A stretch of DNA of 64,000 bases from Onthovicinus sp900555545 (GCA_949296915.1 CASFPX010000008.1:62001-126000), one strand, 5' to 3'. Numbered from the stretch's first letter, positions 23,881 to 33,004 are shown. Numbers and translations are program-made. The notes: generated by a model from the letters alone, not told the origin.

Positions 23881-25341
23881 TCAATCCCACTCCGTTCCCG
23901 ATACAGCGCCGATGTCCACATTTTTGGTATCGTGCGTTTTGGTGCATAGCAGAATCAGCGCGATTGTCAGGCCGGGCAGGGCAATACCCAGTGTGATGTA
24001 GCCAACCATGCTGTCCCCCAGCAGGTTCAGCAGAACCAGTCCGGCAATCACGCCGATCCCCGCAAAAACCGTGCTGCAAATTGCAAAGGCCGTCAATACG
24101 GAGGAGCGCAGATTGGTGGGGGTGGACTCGGATACCATGATCGCCCCGATGATATCCCCGGCTGCCCAGTAGCTGCCGACCGCGGCGCCGCACAGGAATC
24201 CTACCACATACGGCGGCCAGTCGTGATTGGAACCGATAAAGAAAAGGAGATAGCTGATAATGACACAGGCGCTCATCGCAATGGCGGCGGGTTTGCGGCC
24301 CCATTTATCCGCCAAAAAGCCCTGCATCAGCTGAAGTGTGGCACTGCCCACCGGGAAGAGGAAAAGGGCCTTTGTCACAAAGGGAGCAGCGGCCTCTAAT
24401 GCATGGTTCAGTTCCATTCCCTGATTGACAAATTGAACGGCATAGCCATTGGCCATGGTGCTCTCATAGTACATCGTGATGAGCGAGGCCCAGAGCAGGA
24501 AGCCATAACTGATCAAAAGCCAGCGCAGCTGGCGGTGATTTAAGAGGAATTTGATGGCGGAGATCAGTCCACCCTGGGCGCCGCCACCATCTTTCTTGGC
24601 CTTAAGAGCGGCCTTTTCAGTGTCGCTCATGCGCAGGTAGGCGATCCTCTCATCCAGATATACGTCTGACTCACGAACCAGCAATAGGGCAATTAGGGCT
24701 GCCGCCGCAGCGAATACGGCGCAAATCAGGTAGACCGTCCGCCAGCCGGAGGTGCCGTCCCCCATAAAGGTATCCCGCAGTAAGGGGATGAGCATCATAC
24801 CGATGGTTGCGACAGCCTTGACCATGGAGTAGAGCTTTGCCCGGTGCTTGGCGGGAGCGGTTTCCAATACATAGACGGCCTGCATATCGTGCGGTGTGAA
24901 AAAGTTGATGACAATGGTACCAATCAGATAAACCGGGATGTTGGAAGTAATCCCGATCAATAGCAGACCGAGGCCCATTCCGAGCGTATTGATCACCAAA
25001 AACAGCTTCCGGCCGAACCGGTCGGACAGCGGCTTATACAGCATGGCAAACGCGGAACCGATGATGCTCACTGTCCCCAAGGCGCTCATCCGTGCGAGCG
25101 CCATGTCTTCACCGAATACGGGGGCGAATAACTCCTGAGATAGGACGCTCTGCATCTGTGTTCCGATCTGTGAGGTGATTTCGTCTGCTATGTAGATGAT
25201 GCAGATGATGAACAGCATGTAATAGAGATATCCGTGTGCTTTTGGCCGCTGCTTCTGTTTTTGAAGCCGGGTTAGCTCCCGAATTTCCCGGCTATGGCGC
25301 CGTTCAGATTGCTGATCTGTTGATGCGCGGTTTTTCACCAT
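23881..25341 (-). CDS. MFS transporter with a charged N-terminal extension
   Basis: A 486-residue major facilitator protein. About 35 charged residues precede helix 1, the conserved loop motif appears as PLSDRFGRKLF near residue 105 and again as FLADKWGRKP in the second half, and there are about 12 membrane helices. The long central loop contains SDVYLDERIAYL. The substrate is unknown; the repeated D-x-x-G-R-K motif fits sugar- or drug-porter-like families. The ATG at 25341 follows AGGGAGGGG. It has its own consensus-like promoter. Confidence 0.88.
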   Translation of the reverse strand: MVKNRASTDQQSERRHSREIRELTRLQKQKQRPKAHGYLYYMLFIICIIYIADEITSQIGTQMQSVLSQELFAPVFGEDMALARMSALGTVSIIGSAFAMLYKPLSDRFGRKLFLVINTLGMGLGLLLIGITSNIPVYLIGTIVINFFTPHDMQAVYVLETAPAKHRAKLYSMVKAVATIGMMLIPLLRDTFMGDGTSGWRTVYLICAVFAAAAALIALLLVRESDVYLDERIAYLRMSDTEKAALKAKKDGGGAQGGLISAIKFLLNHRQLRWLLISYGFLLWASLITMYYESTMANGYAVQFVNQGMELNHALEAAAPFVTKALFLFPVGSATLQLMQGFLADKWGRKPAAIAMSACVIISYLLFFIGSNHDWPPYVVGFLCGAAVGSYWAAGDIIGAIMVSESTPTNLRSSVLTAFAICSTVFAGIGVIAGLVLLNLLGDSMVGYITLGIALPGLTIALILLCTKTHDTKNVDIGAVSGTEWD

Positions 25342-25409
25342 ATAAAACCCCTCCCTGATTATTATATAAAACAAATGAATAATATTAATATATAGCAATT
25401 CTTTTATAC

Positions 25410-25438
25410 ATTATATAAAATGATCACTCGGATTACAA
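25410..25438 (-). promoter_or_regulatory. promoter of the MFS gene
   Basis: On the minus strand TTGTAA (25438-25433), a 17-base spacer and TATAAT (25415-25410). Confidence 0.75.
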
Positions 25439-25507
25439 GTCCGTGTTTTCAGACAAAGAATCGGGATTTTTTCATCTGGATGGCTGACACAATCTGCTCC
25501 GGTACGG

Positions 25508-25536
25508 TTGACAGGCGGACGTCGTTGTGGTATAAT
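25508..25536 (+). promoter_or_regulatory. rplU promoter
   Basis: A perfect consensus pair, TTGACA (25508-25513) and TATAAT (25531-25536), with a 17-base spacer, fitting strong growth-related expression. Confidence 0.9.
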
Positions 25537-25542
25537 CTTTAA

Positions 25543-25621
25543 GCCGCTTATTCCGGGCTTATCAAGTGGACGTGCTCCCGCCCGTGCAATAGCGAGACTT
25601 GTTTAAGAGGTAGGTACCAGT
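25543..25621 (+). promoter_or_regulatory. L21 leader
   Basis: The roughly 78-nt leader contains GGACGTGCTCCCGCCCGTGC followed by AATAGCGAGAC, resembling my recollection of the L21 leader element of Bacillota. It lies exactly between the promoter and rplU. Regulation by L21 or a partner is inferred. The covariance-model match is unverified. Confidence 0.5.
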
Positions 25622-25936
25622 ATGTACGCAATTATCGAGACCGGCGGCAAGCAGTATAAGGTCGAAAAGGGCGACGTCGTCTACATCGAGAAGCTCGACG
25701 CCGAGCAGGATTCCACCGTCACGTTTGACAAGGTTGTGGCTCTGCACACCGGCCGCTCCTTCAAAATGGGCGAGCCCTATGTCGCAGGCGCATCCGTAGC
25801 CGCCAAGGTCGTTAAGAACGGCAAGGCCAAGAAGATCACGGTTTTTACCTATAAGCCCAAGAAGAATGAGAAACGCAAGATGGGCCACAGGCAGCCGTAT
25901 ACCAAGGTGGAGATCACCGAGATCAACAAGGGCTGA
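25622..25936 (+). CDS. rplU: 50S ribosomal protein L21
   Basis: A 104-residue large-subunit protein starting MYAIIETGGKQYKVEKGD and containing KKNEKRKMGHRQPYT near the C-terminus, both diagnostic. It binds 23S rRNA. First gene of rplU-prp-rpmA, with prp following after 6 bases. Confidence 0.98.
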   Translation: MYAIIETGGKQYKVEKGDVVYIEKLDAEQDSTVTFDKVVALHTGRSFKMGEPYVAGASVAAKVVKNGKAKKITVFTYKPKKNEKRKMGHRQPYTKVEITEINKG

Positions 25937-25942
25937 TTTCCG

Positions 25943-26275
25943 ATGATCCAAGCGGATTTTTACGTACAGGGCGGCGATCAGGTGTGCGGATTTTCCGTCT
26001 CCGGTCACGCGATGTTCGCGGAGTCGGGAGAGGATATCGTCTGTGCTGCAGTCTCCTCTGCGGCCTATATGACGGCCAACACGCTTACGGAGATCCTCTC
26101 GCTTGATCCGCAGATCCTTCTGGATGAGGGTTGCATGTGCGTACTGCTTCGCGAGCCCGGTGAGATTGACCGGGCGCAGGATATCCTGAAAGGGTTCCGG
26201 CTGCACCTGACACAGCTGGCAACCGACTATCCGAATCATATTGCTGTTAATTTAAGAGGTGTAGAAAATGCTTAA
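25943..26275 (+). CDS. prp: ribosomal-processing cysteine protease Prp
   Basis: A 110-residue protein with catalytic His22 in GHA and Cys34 in DIVCAAVSSA. Prp removes the N-terminal extension of L27 in Bacillota and some relatives. Its substrate gene rpmA overlaps it by 8 bases, and L27 here does have the extension, so the pair is functionally consistent. Confidence 0.95.
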   Translation: MIQADFYVQGGDQVCGFSVSGHAMFAESGEDIVCAAVSSAAYMTANTLTEILSLDPQILLDEGCMCVLLREPGEIDRAQDILKGFRLHLTQLATDYPNHIAVNLRGVENA

Positions 26276-26552
26276 AATTAATCTTCAGCTGTTTGCCCAT
26301 AAAAAGGGAATGGGTTCCACCCGCAACGGCCGTGACTCCGAGTCCAAGCGCCTGGGCGCAAAGCGTGCGGACGGCCAGTTCGTTCTCGCCGGCAACATTC
26401 TCGTCCGCCAGCGTGGCACGCATATCCATCCCGGCAACAACGTCGGCAAGGGCAGTGATGACACGCTCTTCGCGTTGATCGACGGTACCGTCAAGTTCGA
26501 GCGCATGGGCAAGGATCGCAAAAAGGTCAGCGTATACGCTGTTGAGCAGTAA
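26268..26552 (+). CDS. rpmA: 50S ribosomal protein L27 (precursor with Prp site)
   Basis: A 94-residue protein whose N-terminus MLKINLQLFAHKKGMGS carries the Prp cleavage site after LQLF; mature L27 would begin AHKKGMGS and reach the peptidyl-transferase centre. GDSESKRLGAKR-type core and RQRGTHIHPG follow, with RDSESKRLG visible here. The start codon lies inside prp (ATGCTTAA overlap). A strong terminator follows. Confidence 0.97.
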   Translation: MLKINLQLFAHKKGMGSTRNGRDSESKRLGAKRADGQFVLAGNILVRQRGTHIHPGNNVGKGSDDTLFALIDGTVKFERMGKDRKKVSVYAVEQ

Positions 26553-26563
26553 GGCTGTAACGG

Positions 26564-26600
26564 AACGGCTCCCATTCCACAGAATGGGAGCCGTTTTTTT
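26564..26600 (+). terminator. intrinsic terminator after rpmA
   Basis: AACGGCTCCCATTC (26564-26577) pairs perfectly with GAATGGGAGCCGTT (26582-26595) around CACA, followed by T7. Confidence 0.95.
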
Positions 26601-26949
26601 ATCGCTTATGGCGCATATATAAAAATTTCTATTTTTTGCAGTCTGATATGCAAAAAAGTACCTATGGGTGGAGCAGCTTTTGGTGGCTGCCAGCTTGTGC
26701 CGGGGTGCTCACCGGGGGATGCAATGACGGATGCCGCCTTGCGGAGGCCCCCGGCTGCGTCTGGTATAGGGCGGGTATCAATTTATTATAGCGGCAAACG
26801 GAACCGTCACCGCCTGCTCTGGTTCAACGTTTGTGACATACGACCCCTATGAGGCCTTTCTGGCGATTTTTAGGGGAGATAAAAATAAATCAGAAAACAA
26901 AAAGCTGTCATCTTCGGCCTGACGGGTTGAAAGTCCCCAAACACAGGAT
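26601..26949. other. spacer with a possible coding remnant
   Basis: No intact gene. On the plus strand, after a TAG near 26768, about 48 sense codons are open to a TGA near 26922. They read like protein (NGTVTACSGSTFVTYDPYEA, then AIFRGDK). There is no start codon with a ribosome site and upstream frames are closed, so this may be the tail of a decayed gene or chance. Confidence 0.25.
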
Positions 26950-26977
26950 AAAGCGCCCCGGTTTCCCGAGGCGCTTT
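26950..26977. terminator. hairpin directly after the PNPOx-like stop codon
   Basis: AAAGCGCC (26950-26957) pairs with GGCGCTTT (26970-26977). It abuts the stop of the minus-strand gene that ends at 26978. Confidence 0.7.
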
Positions 26978-27457
26978 TCAATATGCTCCATAGGCCTTGC
27001 AACTCAATTCTTTAACGCGTAGGCATAGGATTTCCGTTGCCTGAACGACTTTCTCATCATAGGTCCAACTTTTGTCCGGTTCATAATGCGCCATGATGCA
27101 GTCAAGTGCGTGGAGCTTGTCCGCGTACGCAGAAGCGCGTTCCAGCCTACCCGTACCGACCACACTGCAATAGTGCGTGGAATAATCACAGGCTTTTTCC
27201 CCTCGGAGGATGCGGTGATCCGAGTCCAGCTCAAAGCCGACATTCGGGTTCCGCTCCATCAGTTCCAGCTTGCGTCCCGTCCGCGCACCATGAAAATAGA
27301 AAAAGCAACCTTCTGCTGTGCGTTCAAATCCAAAGCTCAGCGGCACGATATAGGGGGCGTCCGACCCGTTACACAGCGCGATCCTGCAGCAGTCACAGCC
27401 GGCGATGATCTGATCGATTTTTTCAATGTCCGTCACTTCACGCTCTTTCCGCCGCAT
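26978..27457 (-). CDS. pyridoxamine 5'-phosphate oxidase family protein (second copy of the fold)
   Basis: A 159-residue split-barrel flavin protein. The landmarks are RIALCNGSDAPYIVPLSFGF, the strand CFFYFHGARTGRKL, NVGFELDSD and a C-terminal WTYDEKVVQATEILCLRV. Related to NimA-type nitroreductase-like proteins; substrate unknown. ATG 27457 is chosen because AAAGGAG sits 7 bases upstream, whereas the ATG at 27475 has no site. Lies just downstream of the MgtC-like gene on the same strand with a 29-base gap, so they may be co-transcribed. Confidence 0.85.
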   Translation of the reverse strand: MRRKEREVTDIEKIDQIIAGCDCCRIALCNGSDAPYIVPLSFGFERTAEGCFFYFHGARTGRKLELMERNPNVGFELDSDHRILRGEKACDYSTHYCSVVGTGRLERASAYADKLHALDCIMAHYEPDKSWTYDEKVVQATEILCLRVKELSCKAYGAY

Positions 27458-27486
27458 AAAACGGCTCCTTTCCATATGATGATATT

Positions 27487-28176
27487 CTAAATCTCAATCG
27501 ACTCAATCTCCGACACATCCCGGTGCAGATTCATCAGATCCTCGCGGTTGTAGTCCTTGGGCAGGCGGGCGTTGATCTCTACATCGATTTCGTCCTCATC
27601 AATATTTTCGGTTTTAAAATTCAGGATCTCAATGCGGTTATCGTGGAACCACTGTTTTAAATCCGTGATGGCCTCGCTGCTGTCCCGCATGTGAATGTAG
27701 ATGTGTTCGGCAGTGGCATTCCGAAAGATCCTGAATTTTTTGTGCAGCAGAATTTGGATTAAAATAATCAGCACGGTGGCACAAATGCCCATGATGTACA
27801 TGCCTGCACCGATTGCCATGCCGACGCCCGCTGTGGCCCAAACGCCCGCGGCCGTGGTCAGCCCGTTGACAGCCTGATGGTGGACAAAGATCATACCTGC
27901 CCCCAAAAATCCGACGCCGCTGACGATCTGCGCCGCCAGGCGGGAGGGATCCAGCTTGATATCCGCATCGTAAGTCAGCAGGTCAAAAAATCCGTACTTG
28001 GAGATGATCATCATCAGTGAGGAGGCTAAGCAGACGATAAAGTGCGTGCGCGGCCCGGCAACCTTCATCCGGTTTTTACGCTCGTAGCCAATCAGTCCGC
28101 CGCAGACGCCCGCTAGGATAAGGCGCCCGAGAAATTCCAGCTGCTCCAGCAAATAGGGACCCCACTCCAATTCCAT
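27487..28176 (-). CDS. MgtC/SapB family membrane protein
   Basis: A 229-residue protein with about five membrane helices and the family core GGLIGYERKNRMKVAGPRTH, followed by VSGVGFLGAGMIF and GLTTAAGVWATAGVGMAIG. The C-terminal soluble part (about 150-229) looks like an ACT-like domain. MgtC proteins modulate P-type ATPases or F-ATPase in pathogens; many homologues such as this one have unknown roles. AAAGGAGG precedes the ATG at 28176. Confidence 0.9.
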   Translation of the reverse strand: MELEWGPYLLEQLEFLGRLILAGVCGGLIGYERKNRMKVAGPRTHFIVCLASSLMMIISKYGFFDLLTYDADIKLDPSRLAAQIVSGVGFLGAGMIFVHHQAVNGLTTAAGVWATAGVGMAIGAGMYIMGICATVLIILIQILLHKKFRIFRNATAEHIYIHMRDSSEAITDLKQWFHDNRIEILNFKTENIDEDEIDVEINARLPKDYNREDLMNLHRDVSEIESIEI

Positions 28177-28345
28177 GTTTTTGCCTCCTTTCAAAAAAGT
28201 GACAGTTGATATCCTAATATTATACTGATTTTTATGGGAAAAGTCAATAAAATAGAAGTTCATTCCTGCGTGAATTTATACTTGAAAGCATGATTCCCAT
28301 GCGGACTCCAATCCATAGAAAGGTCTTTTTATTTGATCTGGTTTG

Positions 28346-28354
28346 TGGTACAAT
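28346..28354 (+). promoter_or_regulatory. extended -10 element before hisS
   Basis: TGGTACAAT (28346-28354) is an extended -10. The -35 position holds only TTTTTA. I looked for a T-box leader and saw no T-box sequence or specifier stem in the short upstream region. Confidence 0.4.
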
Positions 28355-28397
28355 GTAAAGGATTCAAATGATTTAAAATGCAAAGGATGTTGCGTTT

Positions 28398-29768
28398 ATG
28401 GGGCTTATTGCAAAATCGATCAAAGGCACGCAGGATCTGCTGCCGCAGGACAGCTATAAGACGCAGTACGTGGAGCAGGCCATGCGCGAGGTAGCGCAGG
28501 CTTACGGGTACCGAGAGGTGCGCACACCTGTGTTTGAACAGACGAATCTGTTTGAGCGCGGTGTGGGCGGCACGACCGACGTTGTCCAGAAGGAGATGTA
28601 CACCTTTACCGACAAGGGCGGCAATTCGCTGACCCTGCGCCCGGAGGGGACGGCCGGTGCGGCCCGCGCGTTTTTGGAGCACGGCCTGTTCAACGAACCG
28701 CTCCCGCAGAAGATGTACTACTTCACCTCCTGCTACCGGCACGAGAACCCGCAGGCCGGACGTCTCCGCGAATTCCACCAGTTTGGCATCGAGTGCTTCG
28801 GTACCGCAAGCCCGGCGGCCGATGCGGAGGCCATTGCCCTGGCAAACAGCGTGTTTGACTATCTGGGCGTGACAGGGCTCTCTATCGAGATTAACTCCAT
28901 TGGCTGCCCGGAGTGCCGCAAAAACTATCTGGCCGCCCTGCGTGAATATTTTTCTGCGCACGTGGACGAACTGTGCGAAACCTGCCGCGGCCGTCTGGAG
29001 CGCAATCCCATGCGCATCCTGGATTGTAAGAGCCCTGTGTGTTCTGCCATTGCCAAGGACGCCCCCACCTGCATTGACTACCTGTGTGACGGCTGCCGCG
29101 ACCACTTTGAAAAGGTGAAGAGTTATCTGGACGTGCTCAATATCGAGTACACTGTCAATCCACGCATCGTCCGTGGGCTGGACTACTACACGCGCACGGT
29201 GTTTGAGTTTGTGAGCAATCAGATCGGCGCGCAGGGCACGGTATGCGGCGGCGGCCGGTATGACGGCTTGATGGGCGAGCTCGGCAGCGATAAGCAGTAC
29301 CCCTCCCTGGGGTTCGGCCTGGGGATTGAGCGCCTGCTCCTGCTGATGCAGGCACAGGGCGTGCCGTTCCCGGAGCCGCCGACATGTGATATCTTCATCG
29401 GTTCTATCGGGGAGGATGCACTTAAGAAAGCGATGGCTATTGCCGACACTATGCGGTCGGACGGTGTGAGCGCAGAATACGATGTGGTTGGCCGCAGTGT
29501 AAAGGCTCAGATGAAATATGCCAACAAGCTCGGCGCCAAGTATACGATGATTCTCGGCGGGGATGAGATCCAGCACGGTTCCGCCGTACTCAAGAATATG
29601 AACGACGGCTCCACGCAGGAGGTTGCACTTGATACGATCGGGGATGAATTTATGAGCGTCCTGATGAACGACTCGCTCAAATCGCTCGAGAGTGCGGCGC
29701 AGGCCTTTGACATGGGCGCGGGCGATGATCTGATCGGGAATGTACTGGAGGGTAAAAACAATGGATAA
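28398..29768 (+). CDS. hisS: histidyl-tRNA synthetase
   Basis: Class II synthetase charging tRNA-His. The 456-residue product has motif 2 FTSCYRHENPQAGRLREFHQ, the HisA-type GLDYYTRTVFEF and motif 3 GFGLGIERLLLL, with an anticodon-binding domain after residue 340. Here a cysteine-rich insertion (CPECR, CETC, CDGC between about residues 170 and 235) is visible, which could bind zinc. The start follows AAAGGATG. It overlaps aspS by 8 bases, as in the common hisS-aspS pair. Confidence 0.95.
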   Translation: MGLIAKSIKGTQDLLPQDSYKTQYVEQAMREVAQAYGYREVRTPVFEQTNLFERGVGGTTDVVQKEMYTFTDKGGNSLTLRPEGTAGAARAFLEHGLFNEPLPQKMYYFTSCYRHENPQAGRLREFHQFGIECFGTASPAADAEAIALANSVFDYLGVTGLSIEINSIGCPECRKNYLAALREYFSAHVDELCETCRGRLERNPMRILDCKSPVCSAIAKDAPTCIDYLCDGCRDHFEKVKSYLDVLNIEYTVNPRIVRGLDYYTRTVFEFVSNQIGAQGTVCGGGRYDGLMGELGSDKQYPSLGFGLGIERLLLLMQAQGVPFPEPPTCDIFIGSIGEDALKKAMAIADTMRSDGVSAEYDVVGRSVKAQMKYANKLGAKYTMILGGDEIQHGSAVLKNMNDGSTQEVALDTIGDEFMSVLMNDSLKSLESAAQAFDMGAGDDLIGNVLEGKNNG

Positions 29769-31557
29769 CATGATTGGGTTGAAGCGCACGCACTACTGTG
29801 GCACAGTGCGTATGGCGGATTGTGGGCAGCAGGTGACTGTGTGCGGCTGGGTACAGCGCCAGCGCGACTTGGGCAAGTTGATTTTTATCGACCTGCGCGA
29901 CCGTACGGGCATTGTGCAGCTGGCCTTTGATGAGCACACCGATGCTGAAATTTTCCAAAAGGCGTTTGCCGCCCGTAGCGAATTCGTCCTCATGGCGCAG
30001 GGTGAAGTGCGCGAGCGCGCGAGCAAAAATCCAGATCTTCCCACCGGGGATGTGGAAATTTTCGTGACCGATCTGCGCGTCCTGGCCAAGAGCGAGACAC
30101 CGCCCTTCGACATTGTGGAGAACTGTGAAACCGCCGAGCTTACGCGCCTGAAATACCGCTATCTCGACCTGCGCCGCCCCGATTTGCAGCGCAATATTCT
30201 CACACGCCACAAGATCGCCAAGGTCACACGCGACTATTTTGACGAGAATGGGTTTATCGAGATTGAGACCCCGATGCTCATGCGTTCCACACCGGAGGGG
30301 GCTCGCGATTATCTGGTGCCCAGCCGGATCCATCACGGCGGCTTTTACGCGCTGCCGCAGTCCCCGCAGCTGTACAAGCAGCTCTCGATGGTGGCGGGCT
30401 TTGACCGTTATATGCAGATCGCCCGCTGCTTCCGCGATGAGGACCTGCGCGCGGACCGCCAGCCGGAGTTTACGCAGATTGACTTGGAGATGTCCTTTGT
30501 CGATATGGAAGATGTGCTGAATATCGGCGAGGGCTTTATGAAGCGCCTGTTCAAAGAGGTGCTGGATGTCGATGTTCAGCTCCCACTGCCGCGCCTGACA
30601 TATCAGCAGGCCATGGAACGCTACGGCTCCGATAAGCCCGATACGCGCTATGGTATGGAACTGTTTGATCTGACGGATGCTGTGAGGGATTGTGATTTTG
30701 TCGTCTTTAAATCCGCGATTGAGGCGGGCGGCAGCGTACGTGGCATCAACGCAAAGAATGCCCTCTCCGTCCTGACGCGCAAAGAGCTGGATAAGCTGAC
30801 GGAAGAGGTCCGCGGCTCCGGTGCAAAAGGGCTGGCCTATATCCGTATGAACCCGGACGGGGTGGCCTGTTCCTTTGGCAAGTTCATGAAACCGGAGGAG
30901 ATCGACGCGATCGTGAAGGCGGCGGACGCCGAGGCGGGCGATGTGATCCTCATCATCGCGGACGCCAAGAATTCCCTCGTCCTCTCCGTGCTCGGCGCGC
31001 TGCGCCAGACGGTGGCCAAGAAGCTCAACCTGATCCCGAAGGATCAGTTCAACCTGCTGTGGATCACGGAGTTCCCATTCTTTGACTGGGACGAGGATTT
31101 ACAGCAGTTTGTGGCCATGCATCACCCGTTCACCGCGCCGCTCGACGAGTGCATTGACTATTTGGAGACGGATAAGGCCAAGGTGCGCGCCAAGGCGTAC
31201 GATCTGGTGCTCAACGGCATCGAGCTGGCGAGCGGCTCCATCCGTATCACGGATCCGGAGCTTCAGAGCCGTATTTTTGACCTGCTCGGCCTGACCAAAG
31301 AGGAGGCACAGGCCAAATTCGGATTCCTGCTGGATGCATTCCGCTACGGCGCACCGCCGCACGGCGGCATGGGCATCGGGCTGGACCGCCTGGTGATGCA
31401 GATGCTCCAGTGCGAGACGCTGCGCGATGTGGTGGCCTACCCCAAGGTGCAGAATGCGAGTGAGCCGATGACCCAGTGCCCGGCTCCCGTGGACGCGGAG
31501 CAGCTTGAGGTGCTCGGTATCGCTGTCACGGATAGTGAATTCGCCGGAAAAGAATAA
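29761..31557 (+). CDS. aspS: aspartyl-tRNA synthetase
   Basis: The 598-residue bacterial-type enzyme has an N-terminal OB fold (VTVCGWVQRQRDLGKLIFID), the catalytic core with motif 2 RCFRDEDLRADRQPEFTQID, a GAD insertion (about 310-410) and motif 3 GIGLDRLVMQML. Start ATG 29761 follows GGAGGG and lies inside hisS; the frame is open a little further up but without a ribosome site. Whether it charges only tRNA-Asp or also tRNA-Asn cannot be judged here. Confidence 0.96.
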   Translation: MDNMIGLKRTHYCGTVRMADCGQQVTVCGWVQRQRDLGKLIFIDLRDRTGIVQLAFDEHTDAEIFQKAFAARSEFVLMAQGEVRERASKNPDLPTGDVEIFVTDLRVLAKSETPPFDIVENCETAELTRLKYRYLDLRRPDLQRNILTRHKIAKVTRDYFDENGFIEIETPMLMRSTPEGARDYLVPSRIHHGGFYALPQSPQLYKQLSMVAGFDRYMQIARCFRDEDLRADRQPEFTQIDLEMSFVDMEDVLNIGEGFMKRLFKEVLDVDVQLPLPRLTYQQAMERYGSDKPDTRYGMELFDLTDAVRDCDFVVFKSAIEAGGSVRGINAKNALSVLTRKELDKLTEEVRGSGAKGLAYIRMNPDGVACSFGKFMKPEEIDAIVKAADAEAGDVILIIADAKNSLVLSVLGALRQTVAKKLNLIPKDQFNLLWITEFPFFDWDEDLQQFVAMHHPFTAPLDECIDYLETDKAKVRAKAYDLVLNGIELASGSIRITDPELQSRIFDLLGLTKEEAQAKFGFLLDAFRYGAPPHGGMGIGLDRLVMQMLQCETLRDVVAYPKVQNASEPMTQCPAPVDAEQLEVLGIAVTDSEFAGKE

Positions 31558-31566
31558 AAAAATTCC

Positions 31567-31590
31567 GAGCCGCCTCATTTGGGGCGGCTC
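31567..31590. terminator. GC-rich hairpin after aspS
   Basis: GAGCCGCC (31567-31574) pairs with GGCGGCTC (31583-31590). A T-run on the plus strand is lacking, so termination may be partial and the HD gene may be read from the same transcript. Confidence 0.4.
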
Positions 31591-31616
31591 GATTTGCAGC
31601 GCATAGGAGGCCCGTT

Positions 31617-32180
31617 ATGGACGCACGAAAACTGTTAGATATTCTCTCCGTCGCCGAACGGCTCAAGGACGCCACCCGGCACTGCTATACCTCCGGCGGA
31701 CGGCGGGAGAGCGTGGCGGAGCACTGCTGGCGCACGGTGCTGATGGCCTATTTTGTCCACGATGAATTTCCGGAGATCGACCTTGAAAAGCTGCTGAAAC
31801 TGTGCCTGATCCACGATCTGGGCGAGGCGTTCACCGGGGATATTCCCACCTTTCAAAAGACGCAGGCGGACCGGGCGCGCGAGCACGATCTGCTGCAGGA
31901 CTGGCTCCGCTCCCTGCCGGAGCCGTTTGAATCGGAGATGAAAGCGCTGTTTGGTGAATTGGAAGCGCTTCAGACACCGGAGGCAAAAATCTGTAAGGCG
32001 CTGGACAATCTGGAGGCACTCATCCAGCACAATGAATCCGACCTGAAAACATGGCTGCCGCTTGAGTACGATTTGCAGATGACGTATGGGAATGACACGA
32101 CTGCCTTTTCGGACTATCTGACGCACCTGCGCGACGAGGTCCGGGCAGACAGCAGGCGAAAAATCAAACAGGGGACGTAA
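31617..32180 (+). CDS. HD-domain hydrolase (YfbR/HDDC2-like)
   Basis: The 187-residue protein has the HD metal ligands in SVAEHCWRT (His near 38), CLIHDLGEAFTGDIP (His-Asp near 65) and a distal Asp near ICKALDNLEAL. This arrangement fits 5'-deoxynucleotidase-like phosphohydrolases of the HD_3 group. It probably acts on nucleotides, a guess supported only by family. AGGAGGCCC precedes the ATG. Ends convergently with the EEP-family gene, which overlaps it if the frameshifted reading is taken. Confidence 0.85.
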   Translation: MDARKLLDILSVAERLKDATRHCYTSGGRRESVAEHCWRTVLMAYFVHDEFPEIDLEKLLKLCLIHDLGEAFTGDIPTFQKTQADRAREHDLLQDWLRSLPEPFESEMKALFGELEALQTPEAKICKALDNLEALIQHNESDLKTWLPLEYDLQMTYGNDTTAFSDYLTHLRDEVRADSRRKIKQGT

Positions 32181-32211
32181 AAAAGCGAGCCGCCCATAAA
32201 ACGGGCGGCTC
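32181..32211 (-). terminator. terminator of the EEP-family gene
   Basis: GAGCCGCCC (32187-32195) pairs with GGGCGGCTC (32203-32211). On the minus strand GCTTTTTT follows. It lies about 40 bases after the expected stop of the EEP gene at 32253. Confidence 0.85.
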
Positions 32212-32252
32212 TATTCGTGCATGATGGTGGTAGAAACGCAGTAGACCCTGAT

Positions 32253-33004
32253 TTATAAAAGCAGATCCGCGAATACACCCAGTGATCGCTTGGCGCGAGT
32301 CCGGTATGACTGTCGATGGATTTTCCAAAGGTATCAAAGAGGAGAAGTCGGGGAAAATCACGCGGATAAGGGTTCATCATCAGGATACGGTCAAATCGCT
32401 GACTGACCTCCAAAGAATTTTCTTTCTGCCAGCGCGGGTTGTTCCTGAAATCGACCGTCACTTCCGGGGGAATCCCTTTGGTACATCCAAAGGATTCCGC
32501 CAAATCGATCCAGTAGGGCTTGGCCTCCCTGTGGAACAGGGATTGCTGGCCCAGCAAAAATTGATGGACGCTGGAATGGGGTGAGAAGTTAAAATCACCG
32601 GCGATGAAAGCATAGTCCGCTTTTAATGCGGCGATATTTTTAACAATCCCAATGATATCCTTTTCCCGATTCAGCGCAGAGTTCCAATCCAAGTGAATGT
32701 TGGATAGAGCGATCTTTTTATCCTCTAAGGTAATTGAGACGATCACTGCGTGGGATGTATATTTTGGCCGGGTGATCGGATATCGGCTTAGGATAGCCAA
32801 CCCCTCGCGCTCGTTTTTATGATTTCGGAAGCATGCATATGGGAAGTCGAGCGCCTTCAAAATAAATTCGAAATGCGCACGATCCGCCACTTCCTGCAGG
32901 CATAGGATATCAGCCTGGACAGTCTGTATTTCAGTTACCAGCTGTTGTGCGCGGATAGGCATCCCCTCATCGGCATTCCATAGGTTATAGGAGGCGATCC
33001 GCAT
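32253..33004 (-). pseudogene. endonuclease/exonuclease/phosphatase family protein with a C-terminal frameshift
   Basis: An EEP-fold hydrolase: IASYNLWNADEG at the start, LQEVADR, SNIHLDWNSA, FIAGDFNFSPHSS and RFDRILM are the metal and phosphate-binding motifs. At the last motif the frame reads SDHWVYSRICF and runs on through the terminator to 32114. Adding one G to the GGG at 32278-32280 gives SDHWGVFADLLL and a stop at 32253, exactly the expected family ending and just before the terminator. Either a real frameshift or a sequence error. Its start overlaps the cdd-like gene by 20 bases, indicating coupling. Confidence 0.8.

Noticed and set aside
28262..28397. T-box riboswitch before hisS
   Set aside because: The region is only about 135 bases and lacks a T-box motif and terminator/antiterminator pair.
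32114..32252. genuine C-terminal extension of the EEP-family protein
   Set aside because: The extra residues are read through the gene's own terminator and into the opposite HD gene, and a one-base correction restores the family ending.
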